Assembly (NCBI RefSeq): GCF_029784165.1
Contig: NC_073696.1
Coordinates: forward strand, 40,131,858 to 40,195,857
Length of the DNA: 64,000 bases
Source: Wyeomyia smithii
Taxonomy: Eukaryota; Arthropoda; Insecta; Diptera; Culicidae
Direction of reading: 5' to 3'
The position numbers were made by a program, and so were the translations under genes. Under the pieces are notes generated by a model. The model worked only from the letters and a program-made list of their open reading frames with translations. It was not told where the DNA came from and did no database searches. Below are positions 49,343-59,980 of this stretch, piece by piece; within the stretch, counting starts at the first letter, position 1, and every line of letters begins with the position of its first letter.

Positions 49343-49460
49343 GTTATTGGCAGAAGCAATATTATTTATGTCCAACGCTATTTTGAGTATTTATAAAACG
49401 ATCATCATTATGTCTACATTCTGCACATTCTACACTGAGCAAAACGAAAAAGAAATTCTT

Positions 49461-49586
49461 AGATTTTGATAGGGTATCGAACGTCTTCGTCAGTGGTTTT
49501 CTTCGGCAGCTTTTCTGCAGCAATCTTATGCAAAAACCTGCCGAAGAAAACCGCTGACGAAGACATTCGATACCCTATGAAAATCT
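49461..49586. repeat. Long hairpin with about 49-bp arms
   Basis: Left arm 49461-49510 (AGATTTTGATAGGGTATCGA onwards) pairs with right arm 49537-49586 with few mismatches. The loop is about 26 nt. The transcript would form a stable stem about 245 bp downstream of the TMTC exon in gene orientation. It may be a tiny foldback MITE or a structured intronic RNA. Confidence 0.85.
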
Positions 49587-49830
49587 TCAAGATTATAATT
49601 TTTGAAAGAAAAAAGAAGCTGTTTGAATAGCATTGGGAAGAAGTACATTATTACATAGATAGAATAATACTTAGATTTCATAGATTTTCTTCTCCTTAGG
49701 ATAATTAACGCAGTTCCATCACTAAATGATTTTTATTTATTTTGGAAGCACCATGAGGACATTATAGTTATACATTTTCAATAAATATTATATTCATCTA
49801 TTTAACTAGCCAACAATATATGATACTCAC

Positions 49831-49945
49831 AGATTGTAATGTACATCCGCCATGTTGGGACGGTAGCTGAGGGCCGCTTTTAAGGCCTCTTTGGCTTCTT
49901 GATGGCGACCTTGCGCGCTAAGGACACTTCCTAGGTTTCCAAGTG
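49831..49945 (-). CDS. Internal exon of a TMTC protein (TPR region)
   Basis: This is the only convincing host coding segment. TMTC proteins are multi-pass ER proteins with a C-terminal TPR solenoid that O-mannosylate cadherins. Read on the minus strand, the 115-nt exon encodes (A)LGNLGSVLSAQGRHQEAK, then EALKAALSYRPNMADVHYNL: one complete TPR helix pair with the G--L---G---EA pattern, plus the start of the next repeat. The ALGNLGSVLS and RPNMADVH-NL wording is characteristic of the TMTC1/TMTC2 branch. The acceptor is a strong pyrimidine tract ending TTTTCAG at 49946 and above; the donor is GTGAGT at 49830-49825. The exon enters in phase 1 and leaves in phase 2. Neighbouring exons were not found, so introns on either side are probably many kilobases. 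The paralogue remains uncertain. Confidence 0.85.
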
Positions 49946-52900
49946 CTGAAAAGATGCCGAAAGAAGGGGAAAAAAGAAAGAATCAACCATTATCCACAAG
50001 TGGCTCATCGTATCGTGTCACAATGTACGCTAGTATGGCAGTCGGTATATAAATAGGTAGAATGAATACACCGCACAGGACAACATTTTCTAGCGCCTTG
50101 ATGTTCTGTGATGAGAGCTGTTTATAACAACTTTGCAATTAGTGGAATTATTACTCATAAAATTGTCGCCACCATTAAGGGACCCTTGACGACATAATAA
50201 TTATTGCTGGGGTATCGCACACGCATAGCCGACATCGTGGTGTCACTTGCTGTCAGTTACGACGATGTATCCGGGCTAGAAAGGGTGCCAGTCAAGGAAA
50301 AAAGTTTTCCCTAGCGTGATGAAGAGATGCCGTCGTCGAGAGATTCTTGATAGCGATGAAGATGATAGCTTCAAGTTGTGACGATAGTAGACTCATTACT
50401 ATTAACTCGTTCTCTATTGCTCATTAATATTCCAAAAAATCGTGACCGTTCGTCATAAAAGCCATCATTTCATCTGAGTTTTTCACTAGTTGGAATATTT
50501 TTGCATAATAACTAGCGGTGGATAAAAAACAATCACTACCCGTCATAGACGGGTGAGTTTCTGTGGCGTTATTTATTCGAGCTGCTCGGAGCGACGTGGC
50601 TCCGGCTGATGATAAATTGCTTTAATTTCCGAACGACACCGACAATGGGAGAGAAGTGGAGACTTATTTTCCCCAAATCCTTTGTCACCACTAAAGAATG
50701 TGAATTTCCAACTCTCATTTATCCCAGGCGACAAAGTGTCACTTTGTCAGTTTCCATTCCACTCTGGCAAACCTTTTGTAACACTTCATTTTACGGAGAG
50801 ACCCTAATTATTTAAAAAATACCTTCCCAGAAACGAAACAATTTTCGGCTCTATACCACTTGCAGTGTGGCTTAGCTTTTCATAAAATTTGTGTGTGAAA
50901 ATGTTTTTTTTTTCAGAATTTACTTTAAGTTTGAACGTTTTTTTGTTGCAGTGAATAATTTAATATATATTTCATGACTTAGTTCATTAGCGAAGCAAAC
51001 CCAAAACATTGCCTTGAGTCTACATTACCATACTTTGCACAAATTTTCATCCTAGTAAGGTAACCGAACGACCGGTTTCAACAAAATCGAACACCTACAC
51101 GTTTTATCGTCGACAAGTTTTCCCAAAAGTGAAAAGCCGGGAGAAGATTTAGCATTGAAACAAATTTCCCGGTCGCCCGTTTCCCCGCCACCCGCAATTC
51201 GATGTTGTTTATAGGATTGAATTTATAATCAATTTCCACCTCGGCCTCTCGTTCGTCGGAACCACCAGCAGCGGTTCTCAATTCGTGACAAGCACTGTCG
51301 AGCCCCGTTGACCTTGCCTGGGCAGCCAAACTGTCCGGAGGCACTTTTGAGAAGGGTTGATCGCAATCTACCCGTCGGGGCGCAAAGTGCGTCCTTCTTT
51401 AATACGAACGGATATACCGCTGAGGGAGGAAAAAATCAACCGACATTGGCTGTTATCGAAAAAGCAACCCGGAAATGGGTCCAGAAAAAGACGGAGAGTG
51501 ATACACTTTAATCCGGGAATTCACAGAAAGTGGGTCGAGCAAACGCAAACCGCCGCAGCATGTTGTGTGTGCTGTTGGCGTGGTGGTATTATACAGAAAG
51601 ACAAAAAAAATATAACAGTAACAGATGATAGCGAATTGCTTCTTTACCTGATAGTATAATATTTTTTTCTTGAACTATCGCTATCAGAACTATAATAATT
51701 ATGGTTATCACCATTATCATCATCGTACGTCAAGTTATCGATGTACTAATTATGACAAAAATGTAAAACATGTCAGAAATGGCAAAAATGCTGAAAATGT
51801 CAGAAATGTTAGATATGTGTTTTTGCGAAAGGTGAAAGGTGAAGGTGGAGAAACGATTTTAAACGATTTTAAAAATGATATGAAATTGGTGATGTTATTC
51901 AACAATGGAAGAAAATTTCCACTCGCAACCACGATCCACTTTGTAAAAGGGATACTTTTTTCGTTGCAGTTTGTTTCAGTTGTATTCCACTGGTGCGTAT
52001 CCAATTTTCCCCCACCTTGGCGGTACTATCGGTAGAAAATCAACCACCCATTTTTGATTTTTACACATCTCCAAACTAAAGGAATCGCACCCACACTGGC
52101 TTACGCGACACTTTCGTTGCGATTTTATCTACGTAGTTGAGGCAGGTAATTTATAACTTTTATTTACCTGTGGCCAATCTCGACACCTCTTCTCTAGTAA
52201 GAAAATCTCGTATGCTACCTTGGTGATCGTCATCCCTGAAACCGGATGACGGTTTCAGTCATGTGCTATTCCACCTCCGCATACCAGATTTGGTGCAACG
52301 TAAAAATAAATTTGCGTACCAAAAGAGAATTTCTGTCGAAGATGTACCTACCTCTAGCCGGGTGGAATTTGGCTGCTGGCATTCGAACGGGGGAAAGATT
52401 AGAGAAGCTTGTACGCCACAAAGAAGGGGGCGGCGTGGGTTGAAATCCGCTCGGGATTAAACGAAAAGCGCGAATGCAAAACGCTGCTGCTCCTCATTTG
52501 TGAGGTGAGCATTGGGAAAACGTGCTGCAATCGATGATGGTTGGGTTCTGCATGGTTAAATTTGGCAATGTTACCAATGATTTTTCTTAGAAGTCTAGAC
52601 TTTGAATAATTTTGATTGAACCTAGAACATATATACTGAAGGTTGTTTAGAGAAAAAAAAACCAAACCCATTTCAACCCTGCTGTGGCTGAGAGAAGAAT
52701 CCAGCCATTGTAGAATTAGCTTCCTCAACCGTGGCGAAGAGGTGATTTAGGAAGTAGAACTAAATCCACCCTGCAACTTCAACGGCAACCGCAGACGCAA
52801 ACATTCGCATACGTGATTTGAGCACGTGTATTTTACTAACAGTACTAGCTTCTGCAGTAGAGCGTCACATGGAACAGCATCCATGCTAAGGGGAGTAAAC

Positions 52901-55591
52901 AATCTCGTGGAAAACGATGACCCTGCATCACCAAGGTAATCATTTTAGAGCTCATCAGGTTTACTTTTTGTGCACATGAACCCGGAGAGACAGTAGGAAC
53001 TAGTATTAACAGGTTGCTTCACTACCAGACGACTGATTGGCGAAACGGAACGGCATGGATGGCAGGAGCAGCGTTGTGTGTGCATTTAAAATCACCTCCT
53101 GTTTGTTTTGCGCTGTCAAGACGTGATAATGAATTGCTGTTTTTTGTAACTGAAAACCAACTCGTTACGATAAATTAACAACTACAAAACAAATGGAGGA
53201 ACCCATCTATTTTTTATTTAAAAACCGATTAGAAATTAAACTACACTTAATTACCCCGCGTACAGTGTGGTCTGGTTTAGTCAACTTGTTAGCTTTCTAA
53301 AATAATTACCTTTTATTTCATTAAAAGATCAGAAGTTTTACCCAACAAACATGAACACCATAAACTTATTTTAAAATACCTTCTTCCTTCCATAAAACCG
53401 AATGACTTCACTAGCATGCTGACTTCATTAAATTCGAAAATTTATTTTTACAATCACGCCGAAAGTCAATCGGTTTTCTCCTTTGCCGCACCCTTTGCAA
53501 AATCTTTTGCCAAGCCCATTACCGACTGCTCAGCCTCTGCAGCCCGACCGTGCGCCTCGGCAGTATGGCAGATTGGCCATCATCCTGGTCGGATCCTTTG
53601 TGATGAAATATAACACCAGAGGTCCATTACCGTAACCTTCATAAAGAACACCCGTGTGCAGGCCCGAGCGGCCAGCCGAGATCCTTTATTGCTTTTCCAT
53701 TTTTACGATGTCGAAATGTCCGACCAAGCTCTTTTTGCCAGCACTTCTCGACGGAGTCCTAAATCAGATTTCCAGAATCTAAGCTTCCGTGCCAACGATT
53801 ATAACCGCCCGCAACCTTGCCTCGGCAAGTAGATTTGCGTTCCCAGCTGGGCAGATCCGAACCTGATCCCAAAGTGATTTCATAGGTTTAATTTTCAAAC
53901 ATTTATTCTTCCAATTACTTGAACACGTGTATATTTTTTTCTCTCTCTTCGGATAGCCCAAGCTAACGAACAGCACGCCGATCCAACGCAGTGGCTGCCA
54001 AGGCAATCTATTTGGTGTTATTTCATTTTATCGTGGCCCAACTTTTCCTCCGCTGATTACTTACTCACTCGCCAAGTGCGCCGTTCATCCTCGGACCGGT
54101 ACTTTGTAGCATGCTAAATTGGAACATTTTTACGGCTTTCTGGAAAGCCTGTTAGAAGAGATTTCTTTCTCTCCACCCCGTGGCTGTTGGCCGATGCCGG
54201 GCTCAGACTGACGGATGTTACGTTGCTTGTAACATGTAATGCGAACTTTTTCCGGAAGTAGCTGCTGGCGCTTAGTTGGAAGCGGAATATGTAGCCATTT
54301 ATAGTGAGTCAACCACAGGGATGTATAAGGAGGCATTACGATGCATGATAAACAGGTTTCATCTTGCTTTGGAATACGTATTGTTGCTTTTCTCGTGAGC
54401 TATGTAATAAGAACAGGAAGAGAAGCTACAAGTTTCTTTATTAGAGAGTTCAAAAACCGTTACGGTGCAAGTGTTCGATTTTTTTCTATTTTTCGATGTC
54501 TTCATATGAGCAGAGCTGCTGATCAGCCACATAATATGGGCCATCAAACGGAATAAGTAATTATCGGACAGCGCAATGTGGGGAATACACTCTGACCACT
54601 TTCTATAACCGCGCCTCAATTTTATGTACAGCGGAATCGATATTGAGTGAAAATGTGTTTGTTAGTATTGTGAATAATGAACTTTGCATGGTTCATTTCG
54701 TTCGTGTGTTCGTGGCATATGTAGAAAACGCATGTTGTCAACATTTTGAGCGTCCATTTTTTATAGCCGCGCAGCGTGTTTGTTATTTGTCTATTGGGTT
54801 ATTTATGCAGACAAATTTAAAATGCCGAGAGAAAGTGTTTTGATCGGACGCAAATTCGAGGACAAAACAAAATTTTTTTAGAAGCCGTTAGTTTCGTACA
54901 AGACAAACCGTACCTTGAAATGACAGAAATTATAACAAAAGCGATTCTACTAGTAGTAGAAGCTACTAGCTACTAGCAAACCCATATCAAACATCGTTAC
55001 TAACGGATCAGCTCTCTAATAAATTAGGAAAGCTCATAGAACAGTATAATAAAAACCATTTTTAGAAACAACAGCTTCTGATGGACGAAAATTTGTAAGA
55101 CTTTTTTCATAACAACTCCATGTCAGGATTTGTTATTATAACTCATTCAGATTCAATTTTGTTATCAGAAGCATATGTAAAAATACATAATCGTATCAAA
55201 AAAAAAAATTTTTTTTGTATCTCCTGTTGATAGAATTTCGTAGTTTTTAGTTATGCTCTTCTGATCAGGAAGGAACTATTGAAAAGATCCGCAGAAGTAC
55301 GCAACGGTACAGCCAAAACAAAAAAAATCGAAGTTGTCGACAAGAGACAAGCGGAGTGTCGTGAAACTGGCGTCAAATTCAACGATATCCCTATCGTAGA
55401 TCAAATCTACTCTGTATTTTCTAGTTTTCAAGGAAATTCGCAAGGTTTTGCACACAAACTCGTGTATAATTAGTTATAAAAAGAAAAAGGCACAAAATCT
55501 AACTCCAGGCCACAAACAGGACCGTCTGGAAAATTATCGTATTTTTGGTTGGGATTGGAATAGATGCACCTTTGAATATTTGGCTCAAATT
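49946..55591 (-). other. Presumed intron upstream of the TMTC exon
   Basis: Mostly single-copy, with GC-richer patches at about 51050-51650 and 53400-54340. No second exon with splice sites and TPR or membrane segments could be supported. Short frames in this stretch lack domains. An A-rich run and a T-rich run occur at about 55198-55220. Confidence 0.4.
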
Positions 55592-55596
55592 TCAAC

Positions 55597-55986
55597 TGTT
55601 CAATATTTTAAGCATATTTGTATAATCTATAAATTAATACTCATAATTAGAGACACCCTACAGATTAATATTATAGTCACTAAAAACCGCACGAAAAGGA
55701 GAACTCATTCTCCCACGATAGTGGTAGTAGGAGTAATCGATAGAGCAGAAGAGAGGGAGAATAATTGATCACCAAGATCAATCGGTCACATAATTACGAT
55801 CAACCCAAATTTATATCAGTCAGTTGGAATAAATCAGTCGATCCTATCAGACGCTTTTTAAAGACCACTTGCTAGTTCCAATTTATAACAAAGTGCCTTG
55901 AACGCACATTCCGCGGTTTGATTTCCCACACCGAAAATTCATGAAGTGGCTAAACCAGTGGCCACAGATCGAAGAAGTAATTTACA
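55597..55986 (+). repeat. 5' LTR of the BEL/Pao element
   Basis: 390 bp, begins TGTTCAATATTTTAAGCATA and ends GAAGTAATTTACA. It aligns along its length with 62857-63233. It carries about 25 bp (around ATTTATATCAGTCAGTTGG) missing from the 3' copy and lacks about 12 bp present there. Confidence 0.95.
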
Positions 55987-56004
55987 TGGTCCTTCGAACC
56001 GGAT
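55987..56004 (+). promoter_or_regulatory. tRNA primer-binding site
   Basis: TGGTCCTTCGAACCGG starts directly after the 5' LTR. It is complementary to a tRNA 3' end (...GGTTCGAAGGACCA), including the CCA terminus and part of the T-arm. The tRNA species was not determined. Confidence 0.8.
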
Positions 56005-56563
56005 ATGTTAGAAACGAGACCGGTGGGACAGAAACCGCGAGTGAATAGTGCATGAACAAAAGTTGGCGTGGGTCCGTCATTGCAGTGCAGTTATCTATTG
56101 TGCAGCAAGGGCATTGTTCACACCAAGATTTTAGTGGCACGTGGTCGAGTTGAATGGATCAATTGGGACCGTAAGAATCGACTGGATCTGGATGCATGTT
56201 GCTAGGATCGCATGGAATCAACTATCAGTGAGGAGTTTCGGCGGATAAAATAAGTAAAAGGACAGGTTTGTCTGAGGTGGCGTTCTGAATGCACGATCAG
56301 AAGCATACCGGTGATAAGTGGTGAAATTGCATGCGTCTAAAATACTGAATAAAATCGATTCAAACTGCATGATTTGCGTTATATTTATTGTTAAGATTGG
56401 TCCGCTGAGTTGAGTTGCTGAGGTTTGTTGGTTATTTTTCTGAGTTGATTCTCCCTTTTCGATAAGTCTGCTAGTCTGTGGGTTCTGTCAATTATCGGTT
56501 TCGTTTGAAATATTCGGCCGGTCAAGCGGTGAATTTAATTTAGTGCATTGAAACTTCGTCAAC
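56005..56563 (+). other. BEL/Pao 5' leader
   Basis: About 560 bp between the primer site and the first Met codon. No frame with domain content. It presumably holds packaging and dimerisation signals. Confidence 0.6.
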
Positions 56564-59500
56564 ATGTCTAACAATGAGCTAAGAAAGTTGATGAAGCAGG
56601 AACGTCTGATTCGAAGTGTAATGGATTCTATGAAAGAATTCCTTCAAAATTACCAGGAAGCACGCGATAGAAGTTCATTGCAGAGTCGAATCAAAAAACT
56701 AGACGAGGTGTATGCGTTATTCTGCGAAGTGCGTATGCGAATTGAACTAATTCTTGAGGACACAGATGGCGGCGAAGAATTTGTGGACCCAGATGAAAGT
56801 AAGGAAGCTCACGCAAGCAAAATGGCGGCGAGTAAGCACAACAGGGAGAAAGACAACGAGCGGATTCTAAAAACGTTTATCGGTCAATATTTTTTGCTGA
56901 AGCAGGCATTGGAAGATTTGCATTCTTCGTCTTCGAGCTCCAATCCTACACCCTCGCAATCAGTTGTTCCGTCACAATCTACCGTCTCGATGATGCGGGT
57001 TAAGCTGCCTGAATTGAAATTGCCTACGTTCAGTGGGAATTTACGTGACTGGATTACGTTTCGAGACACCTTTAAGAATCTAATTTCAGATAACATGCAG
57101 CTATCGGAAATAGATAAATTCACATATTTGCGTACGTCTCTGTCTGGGGAGGCATTGCAGGAAATCGGGTTAATAGAGCTGACATCGGATAATTACTCGA
57201 TAGCCTGGAGATCGCTTGAGTCACGGTACGAAAATAAGAAGCTACTGGTAAAGTCACACCTTGATGCGCTGCTGTCGGTGGAACCCATGAAAAAGGAAAG
57301 CTTCGAGTCTCTGAATCATGTGATTAACGAGTTTGATAAGCATTTACAGATGCTGGGCAAACTAGGCGAGAACACTTCAACCTGGAGCACTATTTTGGCA
57401 CACATTCTGGCGGGCAAATTAGACGCTACAACGCTACGCCTGTGGGAAACAGAGCACCGATCACGAGATGTTCCAATATATGCTGATATGCTTTTGTTCC
57501 TGAAAAATCACTGCATTGTTCTGCAGTCTGTTGCACCAAAGAATTTTCATCCACTTGAGTCCAAGAAACCACAACGTTCAATTAATAGTTATTCTGGAAC
57601 ACAGGTTGCTTGCTCGTTCTGCGGCGACGAAAGGCATTACGGCGTCCAATGCAAAAAGTTTAGAACGATGAAGGTAGATGAGAGGAGGAATGCAGTAAAG
57701 AATAATCGTCTGTGCTACAATTGTCTGTCGCGAGGTCACGTGTCGAAGTCCTGTTCCGGAGGTTCCTGTCGGATCTGCGGTCAAAAACATCATACGATGC
57801 TGCACCAAGGCTCAAACCAGACTGGTAGTGTTGCACAACCATCACACCCGCTACCGATTGAGAAGAACCCACACAAGACACAGACACCAACAACCTCACT
57901 AACACTACAACAAGCACACACTCATGCTCCTCAGCAAGTACACAATCCAATCAGACAGAACGCATTATCAGCAGCCACTTCAAGAGAGCTTGCTGAGACG
58001 CCACCCACTACAGACACAACCACAAGCCATAATGTTGTCCTCTCGGCTAATGAAACCAAGAAATCACGATCGGTTTTGCTTGCTACTGCGCTCGTGATTC
58101 TTGAAGATCGTTATGGGAATTCCACTCTAGCCAGAGCACTGCTGGATAGCGGTTCTCAGCTGTGCTTTATGTCAGAAAACATTTCGCAAAGGCTCAAGTT
58201 TAAGCGATCTAAGGAAACTCTTTCCATCAGTGGCATTGGACAAACCACGAAAAAATGCAAACAATCTGTCGTGGCGCTTATAAGTTCCAGAGTTTCGCGC
58301 TTTGCTGAGGAAGAAACCTTCAATGTTATACCACAAGTAACCCAGAATTTGCCAGTCGTTAGAATCGACCCCGCTAATCTGCAGATTCCAAATGACATGG
58401 TGCTTGCAGACCCCAGTTTCTTTGAACCGGGCACCATCGACATAATAATTGGGGCTGCACTGTTTTACGATTTGCTTTTTGCTGATAAATTCAATTTGGG
58501 AGATGATGGTCCTCTTATGCAAAATACCGTATTTGGGTGGATTATATGCGGCAGAATTTTGGACGGTGTGAGTCGCGCCCAACCAGTTGTTGCCAGCGCA
58601 TGTGGCGAACGTTTGGATGAACTGAAAACTAGATTTTGGGAGTTGGAGACTTGTCGTTCCAACAGCATCCATTCCATAGAAGAAGCTGCCTGTGAAGCGT
58701 GGTTTGACCGAACAACGGGCCGTGATGCCAATGGAAAATTCGTCGTGTCTCTACCAAAGAAAGATTTTCTCATAGCTCGGCTCGAAGATTCAAAGAGCAT
58801 TGCTATCAAACGCTTTCTAGCGCTGGAAAGGCGATTGGCTGCCAACGCCAATATTAAACAGATGTACACAGAGTTTCTCGACGAATATTTACGTCTGGGT
58901 CATATGAGAGAAGTCACTGAAGATGAAGAATCAACGGCTCAGCAGTACTACATACCACACCACTGCGTTCTCAAACCGGACAGCTCTTCTACAAAGTTGC
59001 GAGTCGTCTTTGACGCGTCGCGCCCTCCAAGTAGCGGAATTTCACTTAACGATGCCCTAATGGTTCGTCCGACAGTTCAGGATGATCTGTTGTCAATTGT
59101 CATGCGTTTCAGGCTCCATCGGTTCGCTTTTGTCGTAGACGTTGAAAAAATGTACGGTATGGTTCTGGTACAACCTTGCGATTGGCGATTCCAGCGTATT
59201 TTTTGGAGAAGCGATCCGGGAGATTTCATTCGCATTTATGAGCTTAAAACTGTCACTTATGGGACGGCGTCGGCACCATATCTGGCTACAAAGTGCTTGA
59301 AACGGCTGGCAGAGTTCGACGGTGGAGTATTTCCAGATGCTGCAAGAATATTAGCTGATGACTTCTACGTCGACGACATGATGTCTGGAGTAGCCACTAT
59401 AGAGGAAGGTGTACAGCTGTGTGCCGACTTACAAGGTCTGCTGAGTGATGGCGGATTTACGCTAAGAAAGTGGAGCTCCAATTGCCCGGCGATTCTGGAG

Positions 59501-59980
59501 CGTATACCAGAAGATTGCAGGGACGAACGTACATCCTTCGAATTAGACGATTCGAGCGCGACAATCAAAACGCTAGGACTCATCTGGGAGCCTAGACTGG
59601 ACAGTTTCAAATTCAAAGTTCCTACCTGGAACCAGTCTGGTATTTGTAAACGAGTTGTGCTGTCCGATTTAGCACGAGTGTTTAGCCCGCTTGGATTAGT
59701 CAGTCCTGTCATCATAGTAGCGAAAATCTTCGTCCAGTCCCTCTGGCAGCAGAAGGTTACTTGGGACGATGTACTCGCCACGAATCTTCAGTCGTTTTGG
59801 ATGGAATTCCGGCGCAGTTTGTGCTGTTTGGAGCAGTTAAAGGTTCCAAGATGGATCGCCTTCAGCAAGGATTGTATTTCCGTTGAGTTGCACGGCTTCT
59901 GCGATGCCTCTGAAAAGGCCTATGGGGCTTGCATTTTTTGCGATGTTCACAGTTTGACGGATCTATCACAACGCATCTGA
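56564..59980 (+). CDS. BEL/Pao gag-protease-reverse transcriptase polyprotein (truncated by frameshift)
   Basis: An 1138-codon frame; the start is chosen at CAACATGTC, a good insect context, after the leader. Residues 1-130 are charged and helical. From about 144 (KLPELKLPTFSGNLRDW) runs the gag-like DUF1759 region. Cys-His knuckles follow at about 349 (CSFCGDERHYGVQC) and 384 (CYNCLSRGHVSKSC), with a partial one at 401. The pepsin-like A17 protease has LLDSGSQ near 526. Reverse transcriptase starts near 795 (LRVVFDAS), with FVVDVEKMY as the first Asp box and YVDD at about 934. RNase H opens with FCDAS near 1112. The frame then ends early, 22 codons past a six-T run (59934-59939). Adding one base there would rejoin the downstream frame, so this is an inactivating slip or assembly error rather than the natural end. 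Confidence 0.95.
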   Translation: MSNNELRKLMKQERLIRSVMDSMKEFLQNYQEARDRSSLQSRIKKLDEVYALFCEVRMRIELILEDTDGGEEFVDPDESKEAHASKMAASKHNREKDNERILKTFIGQYFLLKQALEDLHSSSSSSNPTPSQSVVPSQSTVSMMRVKLPELKLPTFSGNLRDWITFRDTFKNLISDNMQLSEIDKFTYLRTSLSGEALQEIGLIELTSDNYSIAWRSLESRYENKKLLVKSHLDALLSVEPMKKESFESLNHVINEFDKHLQMLGKLGENTSTWSTILAHILAGKLDATTLRLWETEHRSRDVPIYADMLLFLKNHCIVLQSVAPKNFHPLESKKPQRSINSYSGTQVACSFCGDERHYGVQCKKFRTMKVDERRNAVKNNRLCYNCLSRGHVSKSCSGGSCRICGQKHHTMLHQGSNQTGSVAQPSHPLPIEKNPHKTQTPTTSLTLQQAHTHAPQQVHNPIRQNALSAATSRELAETPPTTDTTTSHNVVLSANETKKSRSVLLATALVILEDRYGNSTLARALLDSGSQLCFMSENISQRLKFKRSKETLSISGIGQTTKKCKQSVVALISSRVSRFAEEETFNVIPQVTQNLPVVRIDPANLQIPNDMVLADPSFFEPGTIDIIIGAALFYDLLFADKFNLGDDGPLMQNTVFGWIICGRILDGVSRAQPVVASACGERLDELKTRFWELETCRSNSIHSIEEAACEAWFDRTTGRDANGKFVVSLPKKDFLIARLEDSKSIAIKRFLALERRLAANANIKQMYTEFLDEYLRLGHMREVTEDEESTAQQYYIPHHCVLKPDSSSTKLRVVFDASRPPSSGISLNDALMVRPTVQDDLLSIVMRFRLHRFAFVVDVEKMYGMVLVQPCDWRFQRIFWRSDPGDFIRIYELKTVTYGTASAPYLATKCLKRLAEFDGGVFPDAARILADDFYVDDMMSGVATIEEGVQLCADLQGLLSDGGFTLRKWSSNCPAILERIPEDCRDERTSFELDDSSATIKTLGLIWEPRLDSFKFKVPTWNQSGICKRVVLSDLARVFSPLGLVSPVIIVAKIFVQSLWQQKVTWDDVLATNLQSFWMEFRRSLCCLEQLKVPRWIAFSKDCISVELHGFCDASEKAYGACIFCDVHSLTDLSQRI

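Noticed and set aside
51670..52035. 121-codon Tyr/Asn/His-rich frame
   Set aside because: Its first half is simple-sequence derived (TAATTATGG-like and AAATGTCAG-like repeats) and the second half has no domain.
53779..54006. Minus-strand frame considered as another TMTC exon
   Set aside because: It lacks the G--L/EA pattern of TPRs and has no splice sites in suitable positions.
55279..55473. Lys/Glu-rich 64-codon frame just before the retrotransposon
   Set aside because: No motif recognised; short and AT-rich. It may be old transposon sequence but cannot be assigned.
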